This document shows positions 35,271 to 49,504 of a stretch of DNA of 64,000 bases, piece after piece; the first letter of the stretch is position 1; each line of letters opens with the position of its first letter. Origin of the DNA: Glycine soja (lineage: Eukaryota; Streptophyta; Magnoliopsida; Fabales; Fabaceae); NCBI RefSeq assembly GCF_004193775.1, contig NC_041005.1, forward strand, positions 3,226,501 to 3,290,500. Reading direction: 5' to 3'. Under the pieces are notes generated by a model. That model had not been told where the DNA came from. It made no database searches and saw nothing but the letters and a program-made list of their open reading frames with translations. A program made the position numbers and the translations under genes.

Positions 35271-37175
35271 ACTAAACATCAAGAAATCTATCTGGTTGAT
35301 TGAATATGTTATATGAATTATTATAAATTTTTTAATATTTATTTTTAATTCTTACGGATAAAAAATATTTAATTACAATATTTATTTTAATTTTATAAAT
35401 ATTTATAATTAGTAATTTTTTTAAAAAAAACACGGTAACAATGAATAATATAAAATATTCCCGTCACGAGATATCTCATGTAAATGAATTTGAAAATGCC
35501 TATTATGACCAATGCATTTAATGTATGTTTTGTCTAGAGTTTTTTTTTTTTTTTTCCATCCAATAGTATGTACCTCAAATTCATGTTTGTCTCCATGTTA
35601 AATCTTTTCAAAGGGCATTTTTACTCATACATGATAGTTTAGAAGCGCTCCCTTGATTCTAGGGTAGCATCGGTACATGCCCAAAACTATAAAGTACTAA
35701 TGAAATCAACTACCAATCGATTTAATTAGTCATTAAAGAGTATTAAAAAGATTAGACTTTAACTAAACATACTTAAACATATATACTTCAAACTTAAAAG
35801 ACCCAATTCTTTATTGAACATATGCAATCACAGTCAATCAAGGAACTAACAGAGCAAACATATAATTGAGTACCTTTTTGAGAATAATCCAGTATGATAA
35901 TGAATTGATGGTCTACATAAACTCTCAAAAGATACACAATTCTCTGGTCTCAAACCTAAAGTACAGACTTTATTCAACCTACAATTTGTACTACATAAAA
36001 AATAAATGCATTCATAAATAAAATAATAATGTGTTTATATGCCTTGCCAACTTTTTTTTATCTTCTTTTTACAAAATTACAAGTATATTTTCTAAGAGAA
36101 TTTTTTAATGAACTGGATAACACTATGATATATACAACAAAACTCTTCCTTGGAATATTTTTCTTTCTCTTGTTTATATTGTCAAAAAATTGTTGTGGAT
36201 TTTTTATAAAAAAAATTGCTCGGAAAGGGGTGGCCTCGTTGCTAGACAGTTGACTATGAAAATAATTAAGAATTAATGAATATTTTTTCACTAAAAGATT
36301 TGTATAAAAATTTGGGTAGAATTTAAAAATGCATATATCAAATTTTTTTAATTAAATTAAAATACTAAGTTAAATATGAATAGTAATAATAATAATAAAG
36401 GGTTAGGTAAAACGAGAAAATCACTTTTAGGTAAAAGTATTATTAATTTATGAATATGAGTAAGTCTTATACATTTTTAATTAATTTTTAATTCCTGAAT
36501 AAGTTTTTTAAATATGTTTTTAAAATATTAAATATGTAAATTTAATTCAAAATACACTTAAAATATAAAAAATAGACTTTCATCCAACTATAAAGTGTTA
36601 TATATTGTAAATGTATTGATTTTTAATGATATTTATTTTAAAAGTTTTACATCCAAAATAATTTTAATTAATTTTCAATAAATACATAAAAATATTTATT
36701 CAATAATAGGAGAAATATTTATTAGAAAACTAGTATTTTGTAAGAATAAAATATTAGTCAATAATTAAATAGGGGATTAGTTTAGAGTTTGTCAGAATGA
36801 TAATTATTAATGATATTGGTGGATGGCTTGAAGCTTTAACTTAATGCAGGAAGGAGGGGATGAAATCAAAAGAAGACAGTAGTCGGTGGTATTGGACGGA
36901 TGGAAGGGGTGCAAATAGAGGAAGACTTTCCGTCCACGCAATGAAAAATACGCTGTATGTATGGTTGAATTTCCTATTTGTTTCACTCTATGACAGCTAT
37001 AGTTTGAGTTTTTCTTAGTTGAAGAATTTAATTAACATTTATTAAGAAATCGCATGCAAACATTACTTGACGATCAATCAAAGCAGAAATACTTAATGAA
37101 AATATCTCATATTTAATATTAGGAACCATTTTATTTAATATTTTTAATTCTAATAAGCATTTTAAAAAATCATTA
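35271..37175. other. AT-rich intergenic DNA
   Basis: No gene was recognised. A short plus frame at 36029–36253 is low-complexity and not called. Confidence 0.5.
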
Positions 37176-37556
37176 CTTCTTCGATTCCAAAACTATACAT
37201 GTTTAAGGTTAGTATACACTCATTAATAAATAGTAATCAATAAATTTTAGACTAAAATACCCTTATTTAATCATGTTGTTAGAATTATCATTAATAATAA
37301 ATATTTAGATAGTGAAGAGTCTAGAGATAGTATTAAGTGAATATTTTATTAATGAGTAGAGATAATATTAAGTGAATCTTCTATTAATGAGTAGTTAGGT
37401 GTTGGTGTCTATTTTGAATAATAATAAATATTCAATACACTAATAATTATTACTGTATAATTGAAAAAAATTATAAATTTAATCTTGAATTTGTAAAGCA
37501 TCTATAATTTTGGAATAAAACTAAAACGCTAAAATATGTATAGTTTTGAAACGCAT
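37176..37556. mobile_element. MITE-like element with CAAAACTATACAT inverted ends, about 380 bp
   Basis: CCAAAACTATACATGTTT near 37187 is inverted at the right as AAAATATGTATAGTTTTGAA (37531–37550). A 35-bp internal tandem duplication starts at 37323 and 37358 (AGAGATA(G/A)TATTAAGTG…TATTAATGAGT). No coding capacity. Confidence 0.55.
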
Positions 37557-40500
37557 AATATTTATCATATTTTAATTATAATATAAATATTTTCTTATTT
37601 AACGTTGATAGAAAAATATATAAAGCAACAATCAATCAATCAATTTTTAACTCTTTAATTTACTACTAGTCTAACTTTCTCATAATTTCTTTCTGTAGAA
37701 AATTATTCTTATATTTTATCTTGAACATGTCTTTAGTTAATTGTATTTTAATTTTTATTATAACACGTGTCTTTTTATTATTGAAACTATCAAGAGTGTG
37801 AATTATGCAATTACCTCAACTTAACTAATCGGTAGTTTAGTTTACGGTTCAAGTTTTAAGCATGTGATCACATTAAATACTTAAACAGAAAATTTTATTT
37901 TTTATAATAATTTTATAAAATTCAAATAAAATTATCTTTTTCAAAAAATATTTGTGATTTATGAAATAAATAAATAAAAGTGTTGCAGAGATTGCACTCG
38001 TGCTAATCTGTATAATAATTCTCTTAAAAGCAAATGTTGCGGAAGTCCAAAATTACAAGTTTTAATCCAAGTTAACACAATAATATACCAATAGCAAGGT
38101 AATTAATCTACATTTATGAAAATATCTCAATTTTTTTAAAAAAATAAATACTAAAAACATACTATTTAATACACTTTTTGAACATATTTTTCCTATTTGT
38201 TGTATAATTTATTAGAAATCAATTTTTTTTCTCACATCCTATTTAATAACTATCTTTTTAATTTATAGTTTTCAATAAATTTAAACGAAAGTATGTTAAA
38301 AAGGATATTCCTAGTAATTTGATTTTATTTTTAATTCAAACCCACCCAAATTTAGATTTGGTAATAAAAGTAGGCTAGTGAAGAACCTTTTTGTTAAGAG
38401 AAACCTTGTTCTTGTTGTTTTTGTCCCCCAAAGATAGCTTCTTAAATTTGCTGACCATCCGGTCGAACCACAATTTTCTCACCGACACACTGGTAAATCT
38501 ATTGACTTCTAGTTCTAATAAAACAACCGCCTCCCTACGACTAGAAACAACAGTGGAAATGCTTTGAGGCAAGGAAAACGAAAAGGAGTGACAAGAGCTT
38601 GTAATTATATTATTAAAGTTAAACAAGGAAGAGAATATTTCCATTCTATAATTGAAATATTATATCATAATTTAGCTCATTAAATGATTAATAAATAAAT
38701 AAGCTTTTGATTAACTTTAAATTTTAAGTTTTCGACCTCCTTACACTTACTAATATTATTACCAAACGTGTTGACTGACACAACTTTTGAGGCCTTTCTT
38801 TTACAACCGTACAAAGGATTTAGAATCAAAATGACGTTTAGAAGCTCCCGTTGAATCTTATGGAAACGGGGAAAAAATGAGGATTAAAAATTTAAAAACA
38901 CCGGTAATTTGTCTTCATTTATTTTTATCTCCCCTTTTTTGTTTTATTAATTTAAAAGTGACAAGTGGTTAAAAATTGATATTCTTTTTCTATGGCTGTT
39001 AGTTTTCTTCTTACATGTTAACTATTGATTGGATGGCATGAATTAGTTTTAGAAAATTTATATTATAGTGTATTAATGAGTTTTAACCTGCGCATTAATT
39101 TCCACTACTTGTTTTAAAATTCCAGTAACTGATTTGTCTGAAAAAATATATACTTACTAAAAATTGATGTATTTTATTAAGAGTATACGAAAACCTAATT
39201 AAAATAAGTTTTTCATTAAAAATGTATTATATCTGTCTGTGATTACTTTAATTATAAACTACAACATCGTAATAATTGAAATTAACTCTAAAATAATCTG
39301 ATAAAAACTATAACACGTAATTTAATTACCTATGGCATTGGATTAAATATATATTTGGACAGGATAAAATATTTATAAGGATTTTTTTTTTCTCAAAGAC
39401 GGTGATGTTAGTTTTCCTCCGACGGCATGTAATTATGTAAATATGTAATGATTAATGAGTTCTAATTGGTCCAACTGGATAAGGACGACGAGATGATCGA
39501 TTCAGAATTGAACGTTCCACTAACGACAACCAAAATTCCGCATGTACAAACCAACAAGGGTTAAGGTCACCGAAAATTTTTCGGGAAGAGGCTTAAAATG
39601 CTCAGAGAAAGAGACTGCTGAAATGAACATTGAACGGTGTATGTATGTGTCGATCAAATGGGTAAGTGTTGTAAATCAGTTTAGTACCACTGGTAGGTGC
39701 AACTTGCTTAACTGAAATATTAATTATTTGATAAACAAAACATGTTAATTGGATATATATTTGATAGTTGCAGAATTATTCTTTTGGGTGTTGTGAGATG
39801 TTCTTTTAAAAAACAAAAAATGTTCATGCTGTGGTGTGGGGAAGGGTATATAATTATATATTTATGTTGGCTAGTTTGGAACGAGACACTAATAATTAGT
39901 AATAAATAAGTTTAATGTGAACATCAAGCTCAAGAATAAATAATTAACAATGGACCAATGCAAATGTGTTGGATGCTGGGTCCTTATCAGCATGATAGAG
40001 TTTCAGCATAGGATCACTCCGAACAGCTGACATCCTTTTCTTGAACTTTCATTTAGAACAAGTGAATATATCATATAGTTTGGTTTTGAATCTATCCCTT
40101 TTTTAGATTTTTAATTTATTTTCCCGTTTAGAATCTGACAAATTTTTTTTCCAAGAAAAAGAAACAACTTTTACACTAGATTTGTCGACGCTCACAAAAG
40201 AAATCAGGCCATGAACGAAAAATGATAAAACCCTAGCTAGTTTGTACGTATTTTCACATATTTCAATAAGGATATTGAGAAATTGAATTCAATGTATCAT
40301 ATAAATACGAAGAAAAACGATGGAGAATTAGCTGACTCAGGAAACGTGGGCTCCACCTAACTGCCCAAGATGGAGGAATTTTAGTCGGCAGTCCAAGTTG
40401 TCCACTAATTAATGACATTATTATAATAATAACAATTCTCAAATAATTTTGCCTTGATAAATCATGACGCATTTGACATTATTTTCTAGCGTCTTTATCA

Positions 40501-42396
40501 ATGGTTAAACACATCCAATAAAGGAAAACCTAACTTGGCTACTCACTAATTTGTCATCTAAGGTTTTGCAGCAGTAATCAAGAAAGATGCATGAATTGGA
40601 CACTAATGGCCAAGAACAATGCAACTTGCAGCAGTTCCTTCCGCAAATGGATATCTAAGCATCTCCATGTATGTATTAACCACCATATAGTATGTACCTA
40701 TCCAACCGTCATAAATACATGAAAACACATGTTTTGCGGCGACGAGACAATCAGCAAATCCCATATTGCTATCAGGACAGGAATTTAACATCGGTAGTCC
40801 CCACCGAGGTTCCTGTTAAACGTATCCCCCGGCTAGCTACGACAGGGTACATGAATATCTATTTGATTTAATTTTTAGTTTCAAATTAGTATAATCAAGG
40901 GCCTTAAAAGAATTTAACATGTTACTAATTTGAGTGTTATTGAGTTTAATCTTTTTAAGTAAAATCTCAACTTCAAAACTCATGAATAAAAAAAAATTGA
41001 TAAATTTTTGGCGGCTTATAGACTAATTCTCTAATTTATTGACTAGGCAACTTACTCTTTTTCCTCACACATTAATTAAGCCAAGTTAAGTTATGTCCAT
41101 GTCCTTAAAATCAATTAAGGAAATCATATCAATTTTTATGCTGCATATTTACAAAATTTGAAGAAAAAGATTGCCAGATTACAAGACTGATGTCAACATT
41201 AGATTAATCGATGGAGAATAAATTGAGGAAGATAATAGCTACAAGAACAATATTGTTGTAATTGAAGCGAAAAAGACAAACACTATAGTTGACTACAACT
41301 GGAAAGCTGATTAAATATAACTAGTTAATCAGATTTAATAGTAAGTTGATGAAAAGCTTCTGCTACACTTTACTCAAATGAACTCCACTTCAAAAAAAAA
41401 AAATTGATAAGAAATATTTATTAATTTTGACAATAATTAATCCCTTTTGTGTTTTGACTACTTTTGATAAGATTTTTGTTTTTAATTATGTTTTTTTCTT
41501 CTACTTGATATTATTTAAAACCATATCTTATGTTTCCGTTTGAAAGAGTTTATCAACAATTTATTTTAACTTATCTTATGCTATAAGGACCTACGTGAAT
41601 GCTTGAAAGAGTTTATAAAAATATGTTATGGATGATCCATAAAATTTTTTGAGCTTATTTAATAAGCTATTCAAGGTAGCTTATTAACAAGTGCTTAACA
41701 GGTACTTTTAGTTTTGGATATGCCATGGTTTGAATCCTGTCAAACCCAATAAAATGTTTCGGTTTTTTATGTTTCATTTTTCATTTTTATTTTTTCAATA
41801 CTTCTGCACCGCATAACAATTTTGGTTATAGGTAAATGGTAATTAATGATTTTTTATTTTTAATATTTTTGTGATATATAATGTTAATTTTATAAATTTT
41901 TAGTTGTTTTTTATAAATTATTTTTAATCATATTTTGATTATTATTTTTAATTTGTAAAATATAATAGCATTCTGTAAGTGTTTATACAATAATGTATCC
42001 AAACACTTTAAAATTGTGTTAGCACTTTTTAACATGTACATATTCATTTTCTTTTTATCTCTTCCTTCTTCTTTTTCATATATATTACTTGTCATGACAT
42101 CATATTTATCACTTTCTCTTTTTCTTTCATTCATCCTATACACACCAAAATAAGGTGCGTGTTCTGCATTTATCCTCTTTTGAATGCATATCTTGCAATT
42201 ATAGTAATAAAAGGTTCAAACAAGGGAGTACTTATCACTTCTATATTTTCAGTGGTTATTGAACAACATAATAGTGGTCAAAGATTGCAGGCAATCTCAA
42301 CCCTAAAGTAGTTGTTTTAAGCTACCAAAGAAAAAAATGTTAATCAAGGAGTTTGATGTAAAAAATTAAAAGTCTCACAATATATCTTTCCTTATT
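37557..42396. other. AT-rich intergenic DNA
   Basis: No supported gene in nearly 5 kb. Two minus frames (38375–38644 and 40603–40791) have mixed composition but no recognised family. The stretch 40600–40850 is less AT-rich than its flanks and may be a gene relic. Confidence 0.4.
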
Positions 42397-42428
42397 AGTT
42401 TCCTTTTTTTTTTCTGTATGAGTTTCCT
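42397..42428 (-). repeat. Oligo(T) micro-insertion with 8-bp duplication
   Basis: AGTTTCCT at 42397–42404 and 42421–42428 flanks nine T plus CTGTATG. Confidence 0.55.
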
Positions 42429-43562
42429 ATTTAGTAGTAATTATTTCTACAAATATTTAATTTTACTTCTTATGATTTAGATATTAATTATTTTTCATAA
42501 TAGTATAAGATTTATCTTTTTATTAACAATAACAGTTGATATAAAGTAATAAGAACTTGTATTCTTTATTGGATACGAAATAAATTTTGTTAAAAGATAA
42601 ATATTTATCTTATGTGCATTCACAATCTTCAGTGTTTTTGATGAGATTTCTTTGTAACAATAAAAAAAATATTTATCCTTCTTAAATAACATTTCTTCCT
42701 TCAACTCCAATGTTCTTTGGGAGCCTAAAAATTCTTATAATAGTTTGCATTTCAACATTTTGTGGTGTCAATCCTTTTGTTGATAAAGGAAAATACATTG
42801 AAATGACATCTCGGATCTTCCCCTTGACAATTGTTTAGAATTGATTGTTAGGCGTAATAGATCAAACTACTTTTTCGTTTCAAAGCTGGTTTGAAAAATT
42901 GAAAACAAGAGTACTTTGAAAGAAAGTTAGCCTGACCTTGAAATTTCATTAAACTACAAGTTAACTTTATTTCAAGGTATAAGACTACATTTTTAACAAT
43001 GACATTCTCGGGAATACTATAACTAAAAAAATATTATTCTTGAGTACATTAAAAAAATGAGTTCAGTTAAATTATAATATTCCTAGTAATATTTTTTAAA
43101 AAAATTAAAAAAATAATAGAATAAAAGTAAGACTAAAAATGAAAGTTATAATTGGGTTACATATAAAATACATTTCTACATTTTTGTAGGAATATATAAC
43201 TGTCTCACTTCTTATCACGTGAATAAAAATAAATATATATTACCACCTTTTTGAAATTGAACAATACCAAAGAATAAATTTTCAAAGCTCATAATAAACA
43301 TAGAAATATTATATTTTATGTTTACGTTACTAAAAATAATTTGTGAATCTATAAAACAAACACACTCTAATTAATAATTACTTATAACATCAATGGCTTT
43401 TGTCACACTTCATGATTTGTAATTACCTTTTGTACTCTCTTTTTCGCTGCACTCCCCACATTTATATTCTGAAAATTAGTTTGTAAAATGTATAAAATAA
43501 AATGTAAACTTCCTGCAAGACTTTCTCATTCAGGGACATGCTTCAAACGCTTCTTAATGTTG
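42429..43562. other. AT-rich intergenic DNA
   Basis: Nothing recognised. Confidence 0.5.
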
Positions 43563-43764
43563 AGGCAATTGCTTCCTACAACTTCGGATTTGCATCCTGC
43601 ACTTTTTTAACCTTCTGAAAAGCCTAATCCAAAATCCAAAATCTAATTTTACATTACGGATTAAACTTTTCAGAATATAATCAGGAATTACTAATCCAGA
43701 ATGTAAATTACATTCCAGATTAGGGTGCAGAAAGCAAGTCTAGAGCTGCAGGAAGTAATTTCCT
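43563..43764. mobile_element. MITE with 40-bp inverted ends, about 200 bp
   Basis: The left 40 bp (AGGCAATTGCTTCCTACAAC…CATCCTGCAC) and the inverted right 40 bp (AGGAAATTACTTCCTGCAGC…TTTCTGCAC) match at about 31 of 40 positions. TAATGTTG flanks both sides (43555–43562 and 43764–43771, sharing one base with the element end), a 7–8-bp duplication that would fit hAT-like insertion. The interior holds the palindrome AATGTAAATTACATT. Same family as 27884–28024. Confidence 0.7.
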
Positions 43765-43771
43765 AATGTTG

Positions 43772-44108
43772 GTGGTTCCATTTATTTTTTATATGTGCCT
43801 TTCTCTTCAGTCCATGTGTGTCTAGTTGGATCAAGATGGGCCACGTTCTCCGAATCAAACAAAAAAGGCCAGCCTTTTTTTTTTTCTATACCTTTTTACA
43901 TCATGGTCGAGTTCATGTGTATGTTATTTGACATCAACTAATTTTTCTCTCAGCTAATTTGATTACTTTAAAATATGTTTTATGAAAATAATAATTAATA
44001 GTACTGTATAAGCTAAGAGATAATTTCTTTTAAATATTTATCATTATATATATAAAAAAGTATCTTTTCTTTATCTATTTCTTTAAAATATATACAATTG
44101 AATACATC

Positions 44109-44110
<2 letters not shown>
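43772..44110. other. AT-rich intergenic DNA
   Basis: Nothing recognised. Confidence 0.5.

Positions 44111-44187
<77 letters not shown>
44111..44187. repeat. (AT)n microsatellite, about 77 bp
   Basis: Uninterrupted AT dinucleotide run, the longest in the window. Confidence 0.95.
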
Positions 44188-44189
<2 letters not shown>

Positions 44190-47157
44190 GCTAATGTATT
44201 TTATTTGTTAAGAGAAGAGAGTATATAGATTTTGACACAAGAAGGAAGACGATGAAACTCATCTTTCAAGAAATAATAGTTCAAAAGATATTTTGGTAAT
44301 GTTTGTTTTAGGGATGTTAAATGAAAAATTATCCTATAATAGTAATACTAATATTAGATAAGATAATTATTCTTTAGCACTTTTGGTCTGGTCTTCATAG
44401 ATTGTTTGATCAAGTTCAAGTAGCTCAGTTATGACTACTAGCCTGTACTGTATATATGTTCAAAACTTGTACTCACTTTGGGTACAAAAGCTATCTCTAT
44501 ACAGACAGGGAGTGCATTTGGTACTCATGCTCGTTAATTAACTCTTGTGCTGACGCATACGTGACATAGAGTAACATGTCATATTCTTTTGTTCTCTGTT
44601 AATTAATGTTTGAAACATCATCCTTTCTGCAAAAAAGTGATGCGAGAAGTATTCCCTTATCTAAGCCTCTTCCCTGTTTCGCTCCCCCCATCGTTGATTG
44701 TATTCAACTCAACTAAAAATAATTTACAATTCTGTCTATATAACAATTACAATTACGTAAGTGTCAACTAGCCTCAGTTAGTTAGTAACAACTAGCATAC
44801 AGTTGTCATAACTATTAACACTTAACTATAGATTAACTACTAACTATAGTTAAGCCTTACAGATTAGTTGAAGGAAAAAAGAAAACTATTACACCAAGTA
44901 AGAATACTCCTATACCCCCGCAACCTCATAAGGGGTTGATAGAATGCTTTTCAACCACCACTTTGAGCTTTTGGACCTATAAGAGTCTCTAATAGAAAAA
45001 TTTATTTTTAGTAGAGAAATTCTCAAAAGTTTTTCTAGCTTGTATTTAGGATTAGTTGTATAACCAATGTAAATAATTGACTTATAAAAATATTTAAGAG
45101 TTCAATTGAAAAGTCAAAGTTCCAAATTACTATTTTTTTTTTTAAAAAAAGAAAGAGAAATAAAGCACCATTTATAAATTAATATTTATTATAGGCTAAA
45201 ATATTTTATTTTTTCTTCTTCTATATATATTTTTTTTTACTTTCAAAGGAACGAGTGAAAGTTTCAATCTGCAACCTTGTTAGATGCGGAACTTTATCAT
45301 ATAAATATTTTTATCTTAATAAATAAACATGTACACCTTTTAAAGTTTAAATTTGTTCTCTCTCTTTTTTAACATAGTATTCTAACTTATTAATTGTAAT
45401 GTTAATTCTTTCTTTCAAATCCTTTGTCTCAACTAACATTTTTTTTATGTCTGTGAGTCATTAATATGTTAGCCGAGTCTTAATTGGTAATTGAACTTTT
45501 CAAAACATTGTCATTTCAAACAAACAAAAGAATAAAGTGAAACTTCAAATTAATATAGAATATTAAATTAATAATTTTGCACAAAGAAGAATTTAGGAGT
45601 CCCTTTTTCTCATTCTTCTGCTGATATAAATGTGCAGGTCATAGATGTTTGTGGCTATGGCTTTTGTTTGGTAAAACATTGAAGGGGAAACTGAGGAAGC
45701 ACGGGCGTTGCAAAATATTGTAAGGATATTCATAATTATAGCTTGTTCCTCAAAAAGTAATAACTTAAAATAAAACAAAAATTATTATTATTATTATTAT
45801 TATATTTTGTGTGAGATAATCTATATCTTTCATGGAGAATTGATTGGATTCACATTTTACTTTGAAAAAAAAAAAGAATTCCTTTAAATGTATCAAAAGA
45901 AAAGAAAAAAAAAATCTTCTATTTGTTTATTTGTTTTGTAAGATTTGACCTTCCACAAGTACCACAACAAACAATTGAAAACGAAATGCGTGTGGTACAG
46001 TTTGAACGACAAATTTTTAAATGAATTAATGAAATCTATCTTGTACAACTAACCTAATTAAATTTTATTAATCCCCCTTTTCAATCATGACAACTAAGTC
46101 TAACTAGTGTGATTAGACATTAGTTAAAAAATTAAAAGAATTTTTTTATTGAAATATTTAAAATTATACTATTTATAATTTTTTTAGATTTTCTTATAAT
46201 TTTCTCACTAAATATTTTTTTATCCTTTAATTAATACCCTAAAGACACTTGTTATAAGAACATCCTTCAAACATTTGTTCCATTCTCCTGCCCACCATTG
46301 CATCTCACGGCTTTGGCAGGATGCTGTTGGAATCATTTTTCTTCTTGAGTTTTGTTGTTAGTTTTAGGGTTTGACTCCTCCTGTGTCTACCATTATCTTT
46401 GATGGCCACTTAAGAAGAATTTCATCTGTTCTGCTTTTGCCTTGGGTGGTTGGCAACTGGGCATTTAACAAACCTATAAATTAAGCAGGATCAATGTACC
46501 AAAAATAAAAATTAACATATAATCACGTGTCAAACTGCCAATCCTTAGTTTAAATTCGTCAAAGGTCAGAATAATGTTTTTTACTTTCTGAGTGGTCACA
46601 AACAGAATAATAAAACCACTTACTAATTATTATTTATTTACGATAGAAGCCACTTGCCTAGTTGATTCCTTGTGTCACCTAACTTTAAGAAGAGCAATTT
46701 TAACTGTGGAATGGTTGCTCTTCGCTCTCGTCAATTTTTTTTTTCTGAAAAAAACAGTGAAAAATATATTTGGGAATCTTTTTATTTGTTTTTCTTTTTA
46801 ATTTGCACCGTTATTTATAAAAGCTAGTAAACTGCATCTGTATGTGGTTGTGTATTTCAACAATCTAGGGAAGAATTCCTGTTAATGATGTTCTTAAGGT
46901 ATGCGTGTGCAGTGTGATGCACATTAGAGGGTTCAAAACTTGTGTTGCCTTATTAATATTGGTCTGGTTTTAATTTACTTTCAATAAATTTGGGTTTTTA
47001 GAAATCTGATTCAATGTATATTAAGGTCGGGTTATGTTTTGTATCGAAAATAAATTATCAACAGCTACAGAGCGATTGATCAGGCCAGGATTTCAAATTC
47101 CTCATTTTAACATAGAGGAGAATGCAAATTGAGAGACAGCTGGAGCGGTGAACATGT
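44188..47157. other. AT-rich intergenic DNA
   Basis: No supported gene. An ATT trinucleotide microsatellite lies at about 45781–45803. Sequence near 46290–46460 is less AT-rich but gives no recognised protein. Confidence 0.45.
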
Positions 47158-47822
47158 TCAGTTATGACACCCCAGGACTAGTGTTGCAACTCTTTTCAGA
47201 TACCTTAAGAAGATCTTCCTCTGAATGCCCTAAGGAAACAAACAATATAATTCCTACAGGTAAACAACATTTGTCCAACATTGATCTCTTGGAGGTCACT
47301 ACAAATACTGAATCTTTTGACAGAACCTGTCAATACAACATATTAGGAACAAGCAAAAGTAATAATAAGCCATTAGCATTGTCAAACAACATTCCCTAAT
47401 TATAACAGCAATTGTGAAGTGACTTCTCTAATCTCAGATAAACAATTGGTGACTCTGCATTACTTGCAATTGTGAAGCCTGATATTTTTGACAATCCTGT
47501 AGAATCCAACACATCTCCAAAAAACTAAAACCTTTGTTTTATGGTTTTCATTAGAAAAAGAAAAAGTAAACAGCAATTCACACAATCAGATGATGTGCAA
47601 AAGTGCTACTATACAATACGATTCCGCTAAAGGAACATGCATTGAGATCAAAGCTCACCTTAATTTCCATAATAGAGCTCACTCAGCTCAGCAATGTTAT
47701 TATTCAGTTTTGTAATTAATTAGATTGGGATTTTCCTCCCGGATGTCAATAGCTGTAATTGCAGCACTAGCAAGATATGGAGGCAAAGAAGCAGAAAAGA
47801 CATAGCCAGAACTACTCAATCG
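47158..47822 (-). pseudogene. LCB1 (serine palmitoyltransferase subunit 1) 3' pseudogene with introns
   Basis: Three exon-like blocks in the correct order encode the C-terminal part of LCB1, the first enzyme of sphingolipid synthesis. Block A (about 47822 to 47659) starts after a CAG acceptor and reads [16 protein letters not shown] then [20 protein letters not shown] 4-bp duplication (AATT) then shifts the frame before KLNNNIAEL. Block B (about 47496 to 47421) reads GLSKISGFTIASNAESP then IVYLRLEKS. Block C (about 47326 to 47158) reads VLSKDSVFVVTSKRSMLDK then CCLPVGIILFVSLGHSEEDL. A second frameshift follows, before KRVATLVLGCHN and TGA 47158–47160. Upstream LCB1 exons, including the PLP-binding region, were not found at higher coordinates. 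Intron remnants show it is a truncated genomic copy, not a retrocopy. Confidence 0.85.
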
Positions 47823-48000
47823 CTGCCAAGGTTGAAATAGAGATATAAATGTGTGGAAAATGGATAAGAAATAATTGCAGGCAACAATTAATAAAATAGT
47901 GATTGAAACTCCAAACCACATCTCTCCATCATATAACTTCTACAGTTCAAGCTTATATTGTAGTAGTATTCGGAAAGAGCTGATAGAAAAAGATGAAAAA

Positions 48001-48042
48001 ATGAATAAAGAAACTTTTGTAAAAAAAAATGACTAAAGAAAC
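48001..48042 (+). repeat. Oligo(A) micro-insertion with 14-bp duplication
   Basis: ATGAATAAAGAAAC (48001–48014) and ATGACTAAAGAAAC (48029–48042) flank TTTTGT plus eight A. Confidence 0.65.
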
Positions 48043-48255
48043 CAATCCTTAATTTCCACACTTGTGGATGGTTCCATACTTGGTGTTCTATAAATCTAGC
48101 ACAATGTGAAAAGCAGGCCGAGTTGGGCTGGCTTGAATTTCTAATTGGCTACAAATTTGTTGGCTTGGTTGGCCCATCAAAACAGGACAAATTGGCTCTT
48201 TATTTTTCCCCTCAAAATTTACATAATTTTTATAACAAGAAAATTAAAAATTATA

Positions 48256-48308
48256 GACCAAATAAACTTAGTTATGTAACAAAAAACAAAAAAGACCAAA
48301 TAAACTTA
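48256..48308 (+). repeat. Oligo(A) micro-insertion with 15-bp perfect duplication
   Basis: GACCAAATAAACTTA at 48256–48270 recurs at 48294–48308. The 23-bp insert is GTTATGTAAC then A-rich sequence; its GTAAC-A(n) junction resembles that of the insert at 19401. Confidence 0.8.
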
Positions 48309-49504
48309 ATTAGCAGTTTTCAAGGCTACATTTCATGGTCTCAACAGACCCATTGGCCAAGCCATATTGGCCCAGTTTTTGGCGAATCTAAAATCTAAAA
48401 GTTTAGCCTAACCTTATTTGCTTATTTTGTCGCCTCTAATTCCTTCATTTAACTTTAAGCACAAATCAACATACATAATAAATTATAGAGAACAATGTTA
48501 AGAAATTAGAAAAAAAAGTTATGAACATAGAGTATTTGAATCTAAATACAATACTTTTCTGTTTATTAGTTTGATGTGATGTGTTAAATAAAAAATAAAT
48601 TTAAATCAAAATTAAATAAAACTAATTTTATTTATACTACGAGAAATATCTTTAATTTGCTCTGATATGGCAAGATTCAAATTTAATAAGAAATAACATT
48701 AAAAAATATTTACGTTCCTAAGTAAATAGGTAAATTTATAATATAAGAATAAATTTAATATAGTTTTTAATAATTAAGATTATTGAATTAAAAGTAATGA
48801 AATGTTTTTACCTTTTTAGCGCGCGCGGCACACCAATTATTTCGTTAAACGTTAGAATGGGAAATGTTCAGTCCAGAAGAATACGGATCAAACTAAAAAA
48901 TCAAGCTTGATTATGTCCAAAAACTAGAAGGCCACACTATCAAGCTTTTCGACTCTTGCTATTTACAAAAGGTAGTTTTCATTAAATATCAACGTGTACA
49001 TAGGCATGGAAATATCAAAAGTATTAGCTTACGTGTACAAATTAAGATGGTAATAAGAGCTAAACGAGAGCTGGTTGTTTGATAAACTATAATTGACTAA
49101 CTTGAATAATTATTTTCGGTAACTAAACATGTGTGCTTTTAGACAAAATAAGTTATTAGATATCAACAAAGAAGTTAAGGGACATAAGATTGGTCGAGTC
49201 ATGAAGAAAAAAAAAAGAGAGAAAAAAGTAACGGATTTGAATCTTTCACTAATAAAAAATTAATAGCATCAACAACTAATATTTATTAATAAAAAAATAG
49301 TGGGTATAAATCGTTGTTGGGTCCATTAAGAGTGTTGATGATTAGAGTTTGATTAGTGATGGTGTATACGAAAAATGTTTTAATTTGTTAAAGAAAACTC
49401 AATTTGTTGATCTTTGTTTTTTTTATGTATATTTACATTTCAAAAGGAATTTATGAAACATTTGAAAGCTTATTTGAGTTTATAAAAATCGTTTATAACT
49501 TGAC

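Noticed and set aside
38375..38644. 89-codon minus-strand open frame
   Set aside because: Basic tail and Ser-rich start are not diagnostic, and no homolog was recognised.
40603..40791. 62-codon minus-strand open frame rich in Cys and Tyr
   Set aside because: No family recognised and no signal peptide; possible relic only.
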